From the NCBI GenBank assembly GCA_005777805.1, contig SXLG01000028.1:1-33485 (forward strand): a stretch of 33,485 nucleotides of DNA. The letters run 5' to 3'. Below the pieces are notes generated by a model. That model was not told the origin of the DNA. It searched no databases and saw nothing but the letters and a program-made list of their open reading frames with translations. Numbering within the stretch: position 1 is the first letter of the stretch; each line of letters starts with the position of its first letter. Positions 16,220 to 24,247 of this stretch are shown in pieces. The position numbers and the translations under genes are program-made. This DNA comes from Pseudomonadota bacterium. Lineage in GTDB: Bacteria > Desulfobacterota > Binatia > UBA12015.

Positions 16220-18417
16220 GCCACGGCCGCGCTCCGCAGCAGCGCGCCGAGAAGACCGCGAACCGCCTCGGGAGAAATCACCCGAAGTGTCGCCCGACTC
16301 GGGCCGGTGCCGACGTGGACCGAGATCGCACCGTCGGGCAGAGCCGCAAAGAGATCCTCGTCCGTGCGGTCGTCGCCGATCGCGACCACCAGCGCCCCGC
16401 CGGCAGGCGCCGGGTCGAGCGTCTCGACGACAAGCCCCTTGTGCAGACCCGCCGGCCGGATCTCGACCACCTTCTCGCCCGCCACGATTTCGGCCAGCTC
16501 GTTGCTCAGCACCTGAGCGAGATGGACCCGGAGTTCGTTGGCCTGAAAAGCCCCGTACTGGAGATCGGCCCAGCGGTAATGCCACGCCAGCGAGACCGAC
16601 TTCTCCTCGATGAGCGAACCCGGAGTACGTGCGGTGAAGCTGCGCAGGATTTCGAGGGCGGCTTCGCGCCAAGCCAACACCGGCAACTCGCGCGAGGTCC
16701 AGCCCGGGGCACCGGGTGCCCGATGCCAGAAACCGTACTCGGCATGGAGGTGGATCGGCAGCTCGCCCAGGCGTGCGCCGAGAAGGTCCCAGGCGCTGCC
16801 GCTCACCACGTGGACCTCGGTGCCGGCCCTTTGGGCGAGAGCGCGCAGAAGACCGACGAGCGCCTCGTCGGGCATCGAAAGTGCCGGCACCGCCGCCAGC
16901 GGCACGAGCGTGCCATCGTAACCGAGCAGGAGGATGAGCCGGGAACTGGCGCGCATGTGCGCGACCAGCGCCGTCAACTCCTCGGGCGGAGCCGGCGCCC
17001 GCGACGAGTCGCGCGCGCAGGCCGCGGCCGCATCAAGGGTCACGAGAAACGATTCGGCCCAGCTGGCAACGTCGCCATCGGCGACCCGGCGCCGCAGCGC
17101 CCGCATGCGGGCCCGCCGCTCCGCTTCTCCCATCGCGAGCGCCCGCTCGAACACGCTCGCGGCACGATCGACGTCCCAGGGGTTCACGATCAGGGCCTCG
17201 GCCAGCTCGGAAGCCGCACCGGCAAACTCGCTCAGCACCAACACGCCCCCCTCGTCGGAGCGCGTCGCCACGAAGTCCTTGGCGACCAGGTTGAGACCGT
17301 CGCGCAGCGGCGTCACCAGCATGACGTCGGCCGCCCGGTAGAGGGCCACCAGCTCGGCCTCCGGCAGGGCGCGGTGGACATAGCGGATCGGGGTCCACTG
17401 CGGCGTTCCAAAAACGCCATTGATGCGCCCGATCAGAGCTTCGACCTGGGTGCGGAACTCCTGGTAGGCCTCCACCCCCTCGCGCGAGGGCACCGCCACC
17501 TGTACGAGGCGCACCCGTCCGTGCAGATCGGGTCGCCGACGCAGCAACTCCTCGAAGGCCAGCAAGCGCCGGCGCAGCCCCTTGGTGTAGTCGAGCCGGT
17601 CGATCGCGAGCAGAAGCCGCACCGCGCCATCGCCCTTGATCTCGCGCTCCAGATCCCACGCCTCCGGGGCTGCGGCGAGTTCTTCGAAGCGCGCGACATC
17701 GATCCCCATCGGCAGCACGGCGAGCCGGACCTCGCGGGCTCCGGCCCACACGCGGTCAATCCCGGCCGTCGTTCCCAGCACCCGTTGCAACGACGAGACA
17801 AAACTCCGCATGTAGCCGGCGGTGTGGAACCCCACGAGATCGGCGCCGAGTAACCCTTCGAGCAGACGCTTACGCTGCGGGACGATCCGGAAGATCTCCG
17901 CCGCCGGGAACGGGATATGGAGAAAGAAACCAATCGTAGCCTCGGGCAGACGCTCGCGGACGAGCCCCGGCACGAGCATCAGCTGGTAGTCATGCACCCA
18001 GATCCGATCGCCGGGCCGGTAGCGGCGCACGACTTCGTCGGAGAAATTGCTATTGACGCGCTCCCAGGCCGGAAAATGGGTGCTGTGCAGCGGGAGTCGG
18101 TCGAGCAAGTAGTGAAAGAGTGGCCAGAGCACGCCGTTGGAATGGCCCTCGTAGAACCCGCGATGCTCGTCCGGATCGATCCAGACCGGGTGCAAGCGCA
18201 GGTGGGCCAGCCGCGCCGCGATCGACTCAGTCGCGGCGGAATCGAGACCTGCGGCCGGAGCCGCGCCGGGCCAGCCGATCCACAGAGCCTCCGAGCGCGC
18301 GTGATAGCCCGCTAGCCCGGTCGCGAGACCCCCCGGACTGCGTTCGATCCCGGCGCCTCCCGGGCCGTGCGTCAGCGTGACCGGGAGCCTGTGGGCGACG
18401 ATCAGCAGACGCCCCAT
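16216..18417 (-). CDS. otsA: Trehalose-6-phosphate synthase / degenerate trehalose-6-phosphatase fusion
   Basis: The product is 733 residues. The N-terminal GT20 domain (1-465) makes trehalose-6-phosphate from a nucleotide-glucose and glucose-6-phosphate. It shows GGLATGL (29-35), WIGWPG, VHDYQLMLVP, RLDYTKG (R274, K279) and PLRDGLNLVAKDFVA. The last motif has Asp (D381) where OtsA enzymes usually have the ribose-binding Glu. The C-terminal HAD phosphatase domain (490-733) keeps EKSVSLAWHYRWAD, RPAGLHKG and GDDRTDEDLF (681-690). Its motif I, however, reads LLLGYDGTL: the nucleophilic Asp is Gly499 (codon GGT at 16921-16923), and VSGR is VSGS. The phosphatase half should therefore be inactive or regulatory, unless this is an assembly error. 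The stop overlaps the histidine kinase start. Confidence 0.92.
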   Translation of the reverse strand: MGRLLIVAHRLPVTLTHGPGGAGIERSPGGLATGLAGYHARSEALWIGWPGAAPAAGLDSAATESIAARLAHLRLHPVWIDPDEHRGFYEGHSNGVLWPLFHYLLDRLPLHSTHFPAWERVNSNFSDEVVRRYRPGDRIWVHDYQLMLVPGLVRERLPEATIGFFLHIPFPAAEIFRIVPQRKRLLEGLLGADLVGFHTAGYMRSFVSSLQRVLGTTAGIDRVWAGAREVRLAVLPMGIDVARFEELAAAPEAWDLEREIKGDGAVRLLLAIDRLDYTKGLRRRLLAFEELLRRRPDLHGRVRLVQVAVPSREGVEAYQEFRTQVEALIGRINGVFGTPQWTPIRYVHRALPEAELVALYRAADVMLVTPLRDGLNLVAKDFVATRSDEGGVLVLSEFAGAASELAEALIVNPWDVDRAASVFERALAMGEAERRARMRALRRRVADGDVASWAESFLVTLDAAAACARDSSRAPAPPEELTALVAHMRASSRLILLLGYDGTLVPLAAVPALSMPDEALVGLLRALAQRAGTEVHVVSGSAWDLLGARLGELPIHLHAEYGFWHRAPGAPGWTSRELPVLAWREAALEILRSFTARTPGSLIEEKSVSLAWHYRWADLQYGAFQANELRVHLAQVLSNELAEIVAGEKVVEIRPAGLHKGLVVETLDPAPAGGALVVAIGDDRTDEDLFAALPDGAISVHVGTGPSRATLRVISPEAVRGLLGALLRSAAVA

Positions 18418-18554
18418 GCTTGGAGCGAATCACGGCCCCCGAGCCGAAACCAGACGCGCGCCCGCTTGGCGCGTCCGGGTGCTCCTGCGCGACGCGCCCT
18501 CCGAGATCGACGAGCTCGCGCGCGAGCAGGCCGGGTGAGCGACTTGTCCCTGCG

Positions 18555-20423
18555 CTAGTTCGCGACGTTTCCGCCGAGATCGACCGTCGTCGGGTGGAGC
18601 TCGAACGCCTTGCCGGAGTTGTCGGTCGCGACATTGCCGCCGAAGAGGTTCAGGGCACCCGCGACAACGAAACCATCGCCGCCGTTGCCGCGGCCGCCAC
18701 CCGGATCGCCCGCCTCGTTGAAGAAGAGCTCGTTCTCGCTGCCGACGATCTGGAAACCGTTGTACTCGTTGCGCTCGCTGCGGTTGCGCTGGATCACGTT
18801 ATGGCGCCCCTGCACCAGCACGCCGTGGCCGGCGCGGTTGTCGCTGATGAGATTGTCCTCGATCCTGTTGCCGTCGCCCTGGATCACCAGAGCGTGGCCG
18901 CGGCCGCGGAGGATCCTCGTTGCGCGCACACGGTTGGCGCTGCCGCGAACCAACAGGCCCATGCCCTTGTTGGATTCGATCAGGCAGTCGTTGACGCGGA
19001 TCGCGCGGCCGTTGGAGTTGAGATCCTCCCCCTCGATGACCACCGAAGCCCCATCGGCGTCGTCCGTCCGTCGGGCGGTGGAATCGACCAGAACCACATC
19101 GTCACCGGCGAGATCGAACGAGACCTTGTTGCGGTCGGCGTAGATTCGGCTCAGCTCGACCGCGTTGCCACGGGAGAGCACGCCGGCGATTTCGTTGCGC
19201 CGGACGCTCAGGTCCTGGATGACGACCCCCGAGGCCCCGGCCTCGATTTCGGCCCCGACGCCAAAGTTGCGGATGTACTTGATCCCCTTGAGAGTGACGC
19301 CACTGGTGCCGGCGGCGATCACGATGCCGGCGCCGGTGCGGGCCGAGTCGACATCCGGACCATTCACGCCCCAGACGGCCTGGCCGTCGATCGTGACGTC
19401 CGAGGCCGTGATCACGAGGCCGTCGAGATCGCCGCGAGCGGCGTCGCAGTTGACGTGCGAGTTGAGCACGAGCAGGTCGTCGCCGTCGAAGAAATCGCTG
19501 TCGAGCAGACTTCCACAAGCGATGCTCACGCTCCGGCCACTCGGCTTGAGGGTGCCGGCCCCGGGCGCCGAGGGCACGGTGGTCTCGGTGTCCGTGCGGC
19601 AGGTTGCGTGCAGGGCCTTCAGATTCAACGCCTCGGAGAAGCCCAGCACGCCGCCGACGATCAATTCCGAGACCTGCACCGACGAGGTCGCCGCCAGCGG
19701 GCAACCCAGATCCGAAACGGCGGCGTCGTCGCAGCGACGCACCAGCGCCAACGCGGCATCGTCGGCCACCTCGGCAAGACATTCGCCAAGCTTGTGCTCG
19801 CTCGCGGCCCCGGTCAGTAGATCGATACAAAGTTCTCCTTCGTCCCGCTTGAGCACGCGAAGCTCGCAGTCGAAAATGCATTCCAGGGCGTCGTCGAGGG
19901 TCTCCTTCCAGACCGTCGCGATCGCCTTGCCGCACTCGCGTGCCTTGGTGGAAGGCCGCGTCACGGGCGCGGGACATTGCGGCAGAAGCCCGCCCGCGAA
20001 TGCGCCCGAGATCATGTCGACGAAGCGCGTCTCGAGCGACTGCTCGGGGCCGCGGACAGCCGTGTCGAACGCAGCCAGCGTGCGGCTCTCCAGCGGACAG
20101 ATCGCGGCGAAGCGGCCGCTCTGGCAGTTGCTCATGCTCTCGACGAACTTTTTGGCGGCGTTGGCGAGATCGCCCGCGCGTCGACTATTGTCCGCGCAGC
20201 TCTGGCCGGGCTGGGTCTCGAGGCGCGTCATCTCGCATTTGGAGATCGCTTGCGCGGCCTCGACGGCGTAGCGACGCGCGCCCTTCATCAGGGAATCGAA
20301 ACAGCGCAAGGTGTCGTTGTCGGGCTTGGCCTCGGCTCTTGAACTCGCTCCGAGGAGCACTCCCAGGCCGACGACCAGAGCACAGGCAAACGGGGCACCG
20401 GGCGTCCTGGGCGAACTCATCAT
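18555..20423 (-). CDS. Secreted Cys-rich protein with C-terminal right-handed beta-helix
   Basis: The product is 622 residues from the first of two adjacent ATG codons at 20423; a longer frame to 20486 would place extra charged residues ahead of the signal. An N-terminal signal peptide (PFACALVVGLGVLLGASSRAEA) leads a mature, exported protein. Residues about 30-275 are alpha-helical and Cys-rich, with repeated spacing such as CFDSLMKGARRY...SKCEM, NCQSGRFAAICPL, ECIFDCEL and RRCDD...GCPL, probably disulfide-bonded modules. Residues about 300-622 contain parallel beta-helix (PbH1/NosD-like) rungs rich in Asn and Gly, such as VIQGDGNRIEDNLISDNRAGHG and NVIQRNRSERNEYNGFQIV. I recognise no catalytic residues; carbohydrate binding or surface adhesion is possible. 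The Cys-rich module type resembles proteins of Binatota/Myxococcota genomes (from memory, unverified). Confidence 0.8.
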   Translation of the reverse strand: MMSSPRTPGAPFACALVVGLGVLLGASSRAEAKPDNDTLRCFDSLMKGARRYAVEAAQAISKCEMTRLETQPGQSCADNSRRAGDLANAAKKFVESMSNCQSGRFAAICPLESRTLAAFDTAVRGPEQSLETRFVDMISGAFAGGLLPQCPAPVTRPSTKARECGKAIATVWKETLDDALECIFDCELRVLKRDEGELCIDLLTGAASEHKLGECLAEVADDAALALVRRCDDAAVSDLGCPLAATSSVQVSELIVGGVLGFSEALNLKALHATCRTDTETTVPSAPGAGTLKPSGRSVSIACGSLLDSDFFDGDDLLVLNSHVNCDAARGDLDGLVITASDVTIDGQAVWGVNGPDVDSARTGAGIVIAAGTSGVTLKGIKYIRNFGVGAEIEAGASGVVIQDLSVRRNEIAGVLSRGNAVELSRIYADRNKVSFDLAGDDVVLVDSTARRTDDADGASVVIEGEDLNSNGRAIRVNDCLIESNKGMGLLVRGSANRVRATRILRGRGHALVIQGDGNRIEDNLISDNRAGHGVLVQGRHNVIQRNRSERNEYNGFQIVGSENELFFNEAGDPGGGRGNGGDGFVVAGALNLFGGNVATDNSGKAFELHPTTVDLGGNVAN

Positions 20424-20798
20424 CACACTTGGGACCTCAAGAGAATTGCGGGGGTTCCTCGGCAGCGGCCGCGACACCGACACCATAGGCCACCCAGATC
20501 ACCCTGGTAAACTAGCGATCCAGGAATTATCCAGTTTCGTCCCAGCATCCGGGCGACTCGAACCTTAGCCCTGCACTCCTCCTGGCCGGCCCTGCGCCGG
20601 CGGCACACCCGGACCTGCGGCGCCTCGGGGCCCCAGGCGCGGACGCGCGGGCGCGATCCATAGCCTTCGCGCAACGGATGACGCGCCCGCAACTCTCCGG
20701 GCGCCGCCGAGCCCATCGGCTTCTCCCGCCGGGCCTCGTCGCAGGCCTTGGCGTCTGCCATAGCGATGTGGGTAGAGGCCAAAGTGGGGGAAGATCAG
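20424..20798. other. Divergent intergenic region
   Basis: These 375 bases separate the minus-strand beta-helix gene from the plus-strand AttH-like gene. The part near 20490-20550 is noticeably less GC-rich and is the likely site of the beta-helix promoter. On the minus strand it includes TTTACC, 18 bases, then TATGGT, which is a weak match. A hairpin (20620-20640) is listed separately. No convincing small gene is visible. Confidence 0.5.
20620..20640. repeat. Inverted repeat in divergent intergenic region
   Basis: GCGCCT and AGGCGC flank a GGGGCCCC palindrome with one extra C, giving a strong hairpin on either strand. It could be an operator for a dimeric regulator or a leader hairpin. No function is supported beyond the symmetry. 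Confidence 0.35.
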
Positions 20799-21782
20799 AT
20801 GGCGAAAATCATTGGCAATCTCGTGCCGGCGGACGATTTCACGCATCCTCTCGGTCCCGAGCTGAACTTCAACGAGAGCATGTACTTCAACTTCCACGAC
20901 CCGTTGCGTCAGGTCGGGGGCTTCGTGCGCCTCGGCAATCGGGCCAACGAGCGTCGTGCCGAGATGACGGTGACGCTCTACCTGCCCGACGGCCGCGTCT
21001 ATTTCATGTTCAAACGCCCCGAAATCACCCATAACGACGCGTTCGACGCGGGCGGACTGAAATTTGAGGTTCTGGAACCCACCCAGCGGCTGCGCACGCA
21101 CTACCGCGGGTCGATGCTGGAGATGGCCCGGCCGCGCGAGATGGCCGACCCCAAGCGCGCCTTCACCGAGAATCCGCTGCGGCGGGTCGAGATCGACCTC
21201 GAACACGACGCCGTCGGACCCATTTACGGTCACTCACAGGATGAGAGCGAACAGAATCGCGACGCCGAGAACCAGTTCGCGCGCGCCCACTACGAGCAGC
21301 ACATGCGGATACGCGGGCGGATCGAGATCGAGGGCACCCCGGCGATCGAGATCGACGGGCTCGGACTGCGCGATCACTCCTGGGGGCCGCGCCACTGGCA
21401 GGCGATCGAGGGCTACGAATGGCTGACGATGAACTTCGGTGCCGACCTGGGCCTCATGGTGTCAGTGATTCGCCGCGGCGATGACCAGACCCGTCGTGGC
21501 GGCGTCATGATCCGCGCTGGCCACCTCGAGCCGCTGGTCGAAGCCACGGTGGAGATCGACTGGGAGGAGGGCACACCCTTCCATCGCGCGCTCTGCGTGC
21601 ACGCCCGCACGGCAGCGGGTGAATCACTCGAAATCACGGGCCGCGTGCTGGGCTTCATTCCGCTGCGCAACCGCCGCGGCGGGACGACCACGACAATCGG
21701 CGAGGGGCTGACCGAATGGCGCCTCGGCGAGCAGGTCGGCTACGGGCTCTCGGAGTTGCTGCGGACCGAGCCGGCGGGCTGA
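20799..21782 (+). CDS. AttH/CrtC-like (DUF7064/7065-type) lipocalin-fold protein
   Basis: The product is 327 residues from the ATG at 20799, with a purine-rich GTGGGGGAAG sequence upstream; in-frame ATGs at 20748 and 20766 are possible. The two-lobed beta-rich sequence carries the signature GLRDHSWGPRHW (189-200), found in proteins related to AttH and hydroxyneurosporene synthase (CrtC) and often annotated DUF7064/DUF7065. The N-terminal part opens DDFTHPLGPELNFNESMYF with YLPDGRVYFMFKRP later on. No signal peptide or membrane segment is visible. The family is thought to bind lipophilic ligands, but no reaction is established for this branch. It faces an acyl-CoA dehydrogenase and may share a lipid or steroid catabolic context with it and the P450. 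Confidence 0.7.
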   Translation: MAKIIGNLVPADDFTHPLGPELNFNESMYFNFHDPLRQVGGFVRLGNRANERRAEMTVTLYLPDGRVYFMFKRPEITHNDAFDAGGLKFEVLEPTQRLRTHYRGSMLEMARPREMADPKRAFTENPLRRVEIDLEHDAVGPIYGHSQDESEQNRDAENQFARAHYEQHMRIRGRIEIEGTPAIEIDGLGLRDHSWGPRHWQAIEGYEWLTMNFGADLGLMVSVIRRGDDQTRRGGVMIRAGHLEPLVEATVEIDWEEGTPFHRALCVHARTAAGESLEITGRVLGFIPLRNRRGGTTTTIGEGLTEWRLGEQVGYGLSELLRTEPAG

Positions 21783-21824
21783 ACCCGCTCGGCCCGGCGG
21801 CACAGCAGCTTCGTCGTTCAACGT

Positions 21825-21860
21825 CCGCTGCGGCTCTCCACCACAGGAGAGCCACAGCGG
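21825..21860. terminator. Bidirectional terminator hairpin
   Basis: A 15-base stem (ccgctgcggctctcc with ggagagccacagcgg, one C-A mismatch) closes on the 6-base loop accaca. It lies in the 145-base gap between the convergent AttH-like gene and the acyl-CoA dehydrogenase. No T tract follows, as is common in very GC-rich genomes. It is the clearest hairpin in the window. Confidence 0.65.
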
Positions 21861-21927
21861 CCCCGGCGTCCTGCGCGCGCGGCGATGCCGCAGCCGGGCG
21901 CGGATCCGGGGATCGCGGCCTGGCCGC

Positions 21928-23163
21928 CTAGAGCGGCAACCGTCCCATCGGCCCGGCGAGCGAACCCTCGCCACGCCACGCATCAATCGTGCTGGTCGCG
22001 ATGCGCATCATGTGGACCTCGTCGGCGCCATCGGCAAACCGCGACCAGCGCGCCGCAAGCAGCATGTTCGCAAGTGGGGTGTCCTTCGAATAGCCGAGCG
22101 CGCCGTGCACCTGGATGGCGCGATCGACCGTGCGCCATAGCGTGTTGGCGACGTGATGCTTGCAGATCGAGACCGGCACGCGGAAGTCCGCCCCGCTCTC
22201 GATCAGGTAGGCTGCGTGCAACACCATCAGCTTGGCGGCGTAGAGCTCCATCATCGACTCGGAGATCTTCCACTGGATACCCTGCTTGTCGGAGAGCAGC
22301 GAGCCGTGCGCGAAGCGCTTGGTCGAGCGGTCGACCATCATCTCGAGCGCGGTCTCGATCTGGCCGAGCCAGCGCATGCAGTGGGCGAGCCGGGCCGGGC
22401 CAAGGCGCACCTGACCGAGCCGATGGCCATTACCCACGCCGCCCAGGATATTGCGGTGCGGCACGCGCAGGTCGTTGATGCGGATCTCGCAGTGGTTGTG
22501 GCCGCCCGACATGGTCTCGACGTCGCGCACGATCTCCCAGCCCTCGCTCGGCGTCTCGACGATGAAGGCGCTGTTGCGGGCCTGGGGAGGATCCGCCTCC
22601 GGGTCGGTGCAGGCGATCAGGATGGCAAAATTGGCCCCCTTGGCACCGCTGATGAACCATTTGTGGCCGTTGATCAGCCACTCGTCGCCGTGACGCACGG
22701 CTCGGGTCTGGATCAGAGTCGGATCCGAGCCCGCGACCTCCGGTTCGGTCATCGCGAAGCACGAGCGCGCCCGGCCTTCGCAAAGCGGACGCAGGAAGCG
22801 CTCCTTCTGTTCATCAGTGCCAAAATGGAGGAGGGTATGCATATTGCCCTCGTCGGGCGCCTGGCAGTTGATCGCGAAGGGCCCAAACGACGTGCGGGCC
22901 GACTCGGCCGAGATCGCGGCCACGGCGGTTGGGCCGTAGCCGAGGCCGCCGAATTCGCGCGGCATATGCGGCAGCCAGAGCCCGCCCTGCTGCGCCTTCT
23001 GCCGCAAATCGAAGATGGTCGAGAGAATCTGCCGGCGCGATTCCGGGTCGCCGCGATCGATGTGCAGATCCTTCTCGGCCGGCGCCACGACCTGCTGCAT
23101 GAAATCGCGGAACTTCTGCCGCACCGCTTCGACTTCGGGGGGGAAGGTAAAATCGATCGCCAT
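21928..23163 (-). CDS. Acyl-CoA dehydrogenase, ACAD10/11-like
   Basis: The product is 411 residues. The ATG at 23163 (MAIDFTFPPEVEAVRQKFRD) has a GAGGAG ribosome-binding site a few bases upstream, so the in-frame extension to 23211 is rejected. The FAD-binding acyl-CoA dehydrogenase fold is shown by CFAMTEPEVAGSDPTLIQTR, INGHKWFISGAKGANF and VHGALGYSKDTPLA. The end RFADGADEVHMMRIA marks the ACAD10/ACAD11-like group, which lacks the MCAD-type Glu in the YEGTSQI motif. Family members dehydrogenate branched, long-chain or hydroxy/phospho acyl-CoAs. It is divergent from the desaturase-methyltransferase pair, so a shared promoter region (226 bases) may co-regulate them. Confidence 0.9.
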   Translation of the reverse strand: MAIDFTFPPEVEAVRQKFRDFMQQVVAPAEKDLHIDRGDPESRRQILSTIFDLRQKAQQGGLWLPHMPREFGGLGYGPTAVAAISAESARTSFGPFAINCQAPDEGNMHTLLHFGTDEQKERFLRPLCEGRARSCFAMTEPEVAGSDPTLIQTRAVRHGDEWLINGHKWFISGAKGANFAILIACTDPEADPPQARNSAFIVETPSEGWEIVRDVETMSGGHNHCEIRINDLRVPHRNILGGVGNGHRLGQVRLGPARLAHCMRWLGQIETALEMMVDRSTKRFAHGSLLSDKQGIQWKISESMMELYAAKLMVLHAAYLIESGADFRVPVSICKHHVANTLWRTVDRAIQVHGALGYSKDTPLANMLLAARWSRFADGADEVHMMRIATSTIDAWRGEGSLAGPMGRLPL

Positions 23164-23314
23164 CTCGGACTCCTCTGCCGTGGATCCTGCCAAACAGGTC
23201 CGCGCCACCACTGCGCGCCACGGCCGGGCCTACTGGCCCGAGCCGGACGAGGCAAAGCCCCGGCTATTGCGAGGCCGGCGGAAGAAAGAAAGGCCCGGTA
23301 TCGGGAACGCTCCG

Positions 23315-23344
23315 TTGACCGGTCTTTCGAGCCGGTGGTAGCGT
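23315..23344 (+). promoter_or_regulatory. Candidate promoter of the desaturase-methyltransferase pair
   Basis: TTGACC (23315-23320), an 18-base spacer and TAGCGT (23339-23344) lie about 45 bases before the GTG start of the desaturase. The -35 box is good and the -10 box poor, within the 226-base divergent spacer. Confidence 0.33.
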
Positions 23345-23389
23345 CTTGGCGCGGCTCGGTTCCAGCGCCGGCCGCGTGGGATCCCGCCC

Positions 23390-24247
23390 GTGGCCGCCAT
23401 CACCGAGAATCGCCATCCGTATCTCGCCTATGCCGAGCGCCCGGCGGTGATCGATGCGCGGACGGCCATGGTCGCTCTGCTCGAGTGGATCGGGCTCGGC
23501 CTGGCCTGGGGCGGGTCGGCGCAGGGCTGGCTGCCGTGGTGGGCGACGCTCATGCTCGGCACCCTGGCGATGAACCTTGCGTTCACCGTCTGGCACGAGG
23601 GCATCCACCAGACCATCTCGCCGAACCGCCGCCTGAACGACCGCATCGGGCGCCTCGGCGCGATCCCGGTCTTCATCTTCTACGACCGCCTGACCACGCA
23701 TCACCTCCTGCACCACAAGTTCACCAACGAGCCCGGTCGCGATCCCGATCATTGGCAGATCCGCGGCCCGCTCTGGAGCCTCATCTTCCGCTACTTCGCC
23801 GGCGAGAGAGAGTCGCGCGCCCTCTGCTACGCTGCGGACCCCGAGAAAGGCTGGAGCCGGCGCGATCACATACAAATTCTGGCAAGTCTCACGCTGCTGG
23901 GGGCGCTGCTGATCGCAGCGCCGACGGCCACCCTCTGGGCGATCGTCCTGCCGCGTCTCGTGCTCTGCTATCTCCACCCGCTCTACGTCAACTATCTGCC
24001 GCACGTCGGCCTGCCGGCGGGCCGTTATGCCTCCGTCCGCATGATCGAGACCGGCCCCGTGCTGTCGTGGTTCATGCTGCACCACAACTTCCACGCTCTC
24101 CACCACGCCTACCCGGCCATCCCGTGGCACCGCTACGAACCGGCCTGGGCACAGCTCGGCGCCGACATCGCCACGCGCGGGGTCAGCACGATTCGGCTCT
24201 CCAGCTGCTGGCGGCTGCTCTGGCCGGGTCGACCGGAGCGTATCTGA
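23390..24247 (+). CDS. Membrane fatty-acid desaturase / hydroxylase-like di-iron enzyme
   Basis: The product is 285 residues with a GTG start. The three His clusters of membrane di-iron desaturases and beta-carotene hydroxylases are complete: HEGIH (69-73), HHLLHH (104-109) and HHNFHALHH (231-239), with an extra His in NYLPHVG (H205). Hydrophobic segments at about 30-66 and 165-200 make it an inner-membrane enzyme with the His boxes facing the cytoplasm. It uses O2 and reduced ferredoxin or cytochrome to desaturate or hydroxylate a lipid; which one is not decidable here. Its third box and following PAIPWHRYEPA closely parallel NYHALHHAFVAVPHW in the fused desaturase at 29859-31904. Its stop overlaps the start of the next gene, a methyltransferase, as CTGA. 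Confidence 0.9.
   Translation: MAAITENRHPYLAYAERPAVIDARTAMVALLEWIGLGLAWGGSAQGWLPWWATLMLGTLAMNLAFTVWHEGIHQTISPNRRLNDRIGRLGAIPVFIFYDRLTTHHLLHHKFTNEPGRDPDHWQIRGPLWSLIFRYFAGERESRALCYAADPEKGWSRRDHIQILASLTLLGALLIAAPTATLWAIVLPRLVLCYLHPLYVNYLPHVGLPAGRYASVRMIETGPVLSWFMLHHNFHALHHAYPAIPWHRYEPAWAQLGADIATRGVSTIRLSSCWRLLWPGRPERI

Noticed and set aside
16315-17853. 512-codon plus-strand open frame
   Set aside because: It is antisense to the trehalose synthase gene, with no recognisable motif.
18420-19820. 466-codon plus-strand open frame rich in Val/Asp
   Set aside because: It is the mirror of the beta-helix repeats on the minus strand; the repeated style derives from the opposite-strand rungs.
20551-20567. 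tRNA T-arm-like GGTTCGAGTC on the minus strand, possible tRNA or attachment site
   Set aside because: The flanking bases do not form the T stem. No acceptor, anticodon or D arm is present, and no integrase is nearby.
22153-24243. Very long plus-strand open frame continuous with the methyltransferase
   Set aside because: It is antisense to the ACAD11-like gene and out of frame with the desaturase. Its translation is Arg/Pro/His-rich without domains, so only the part from about 24244 is real.
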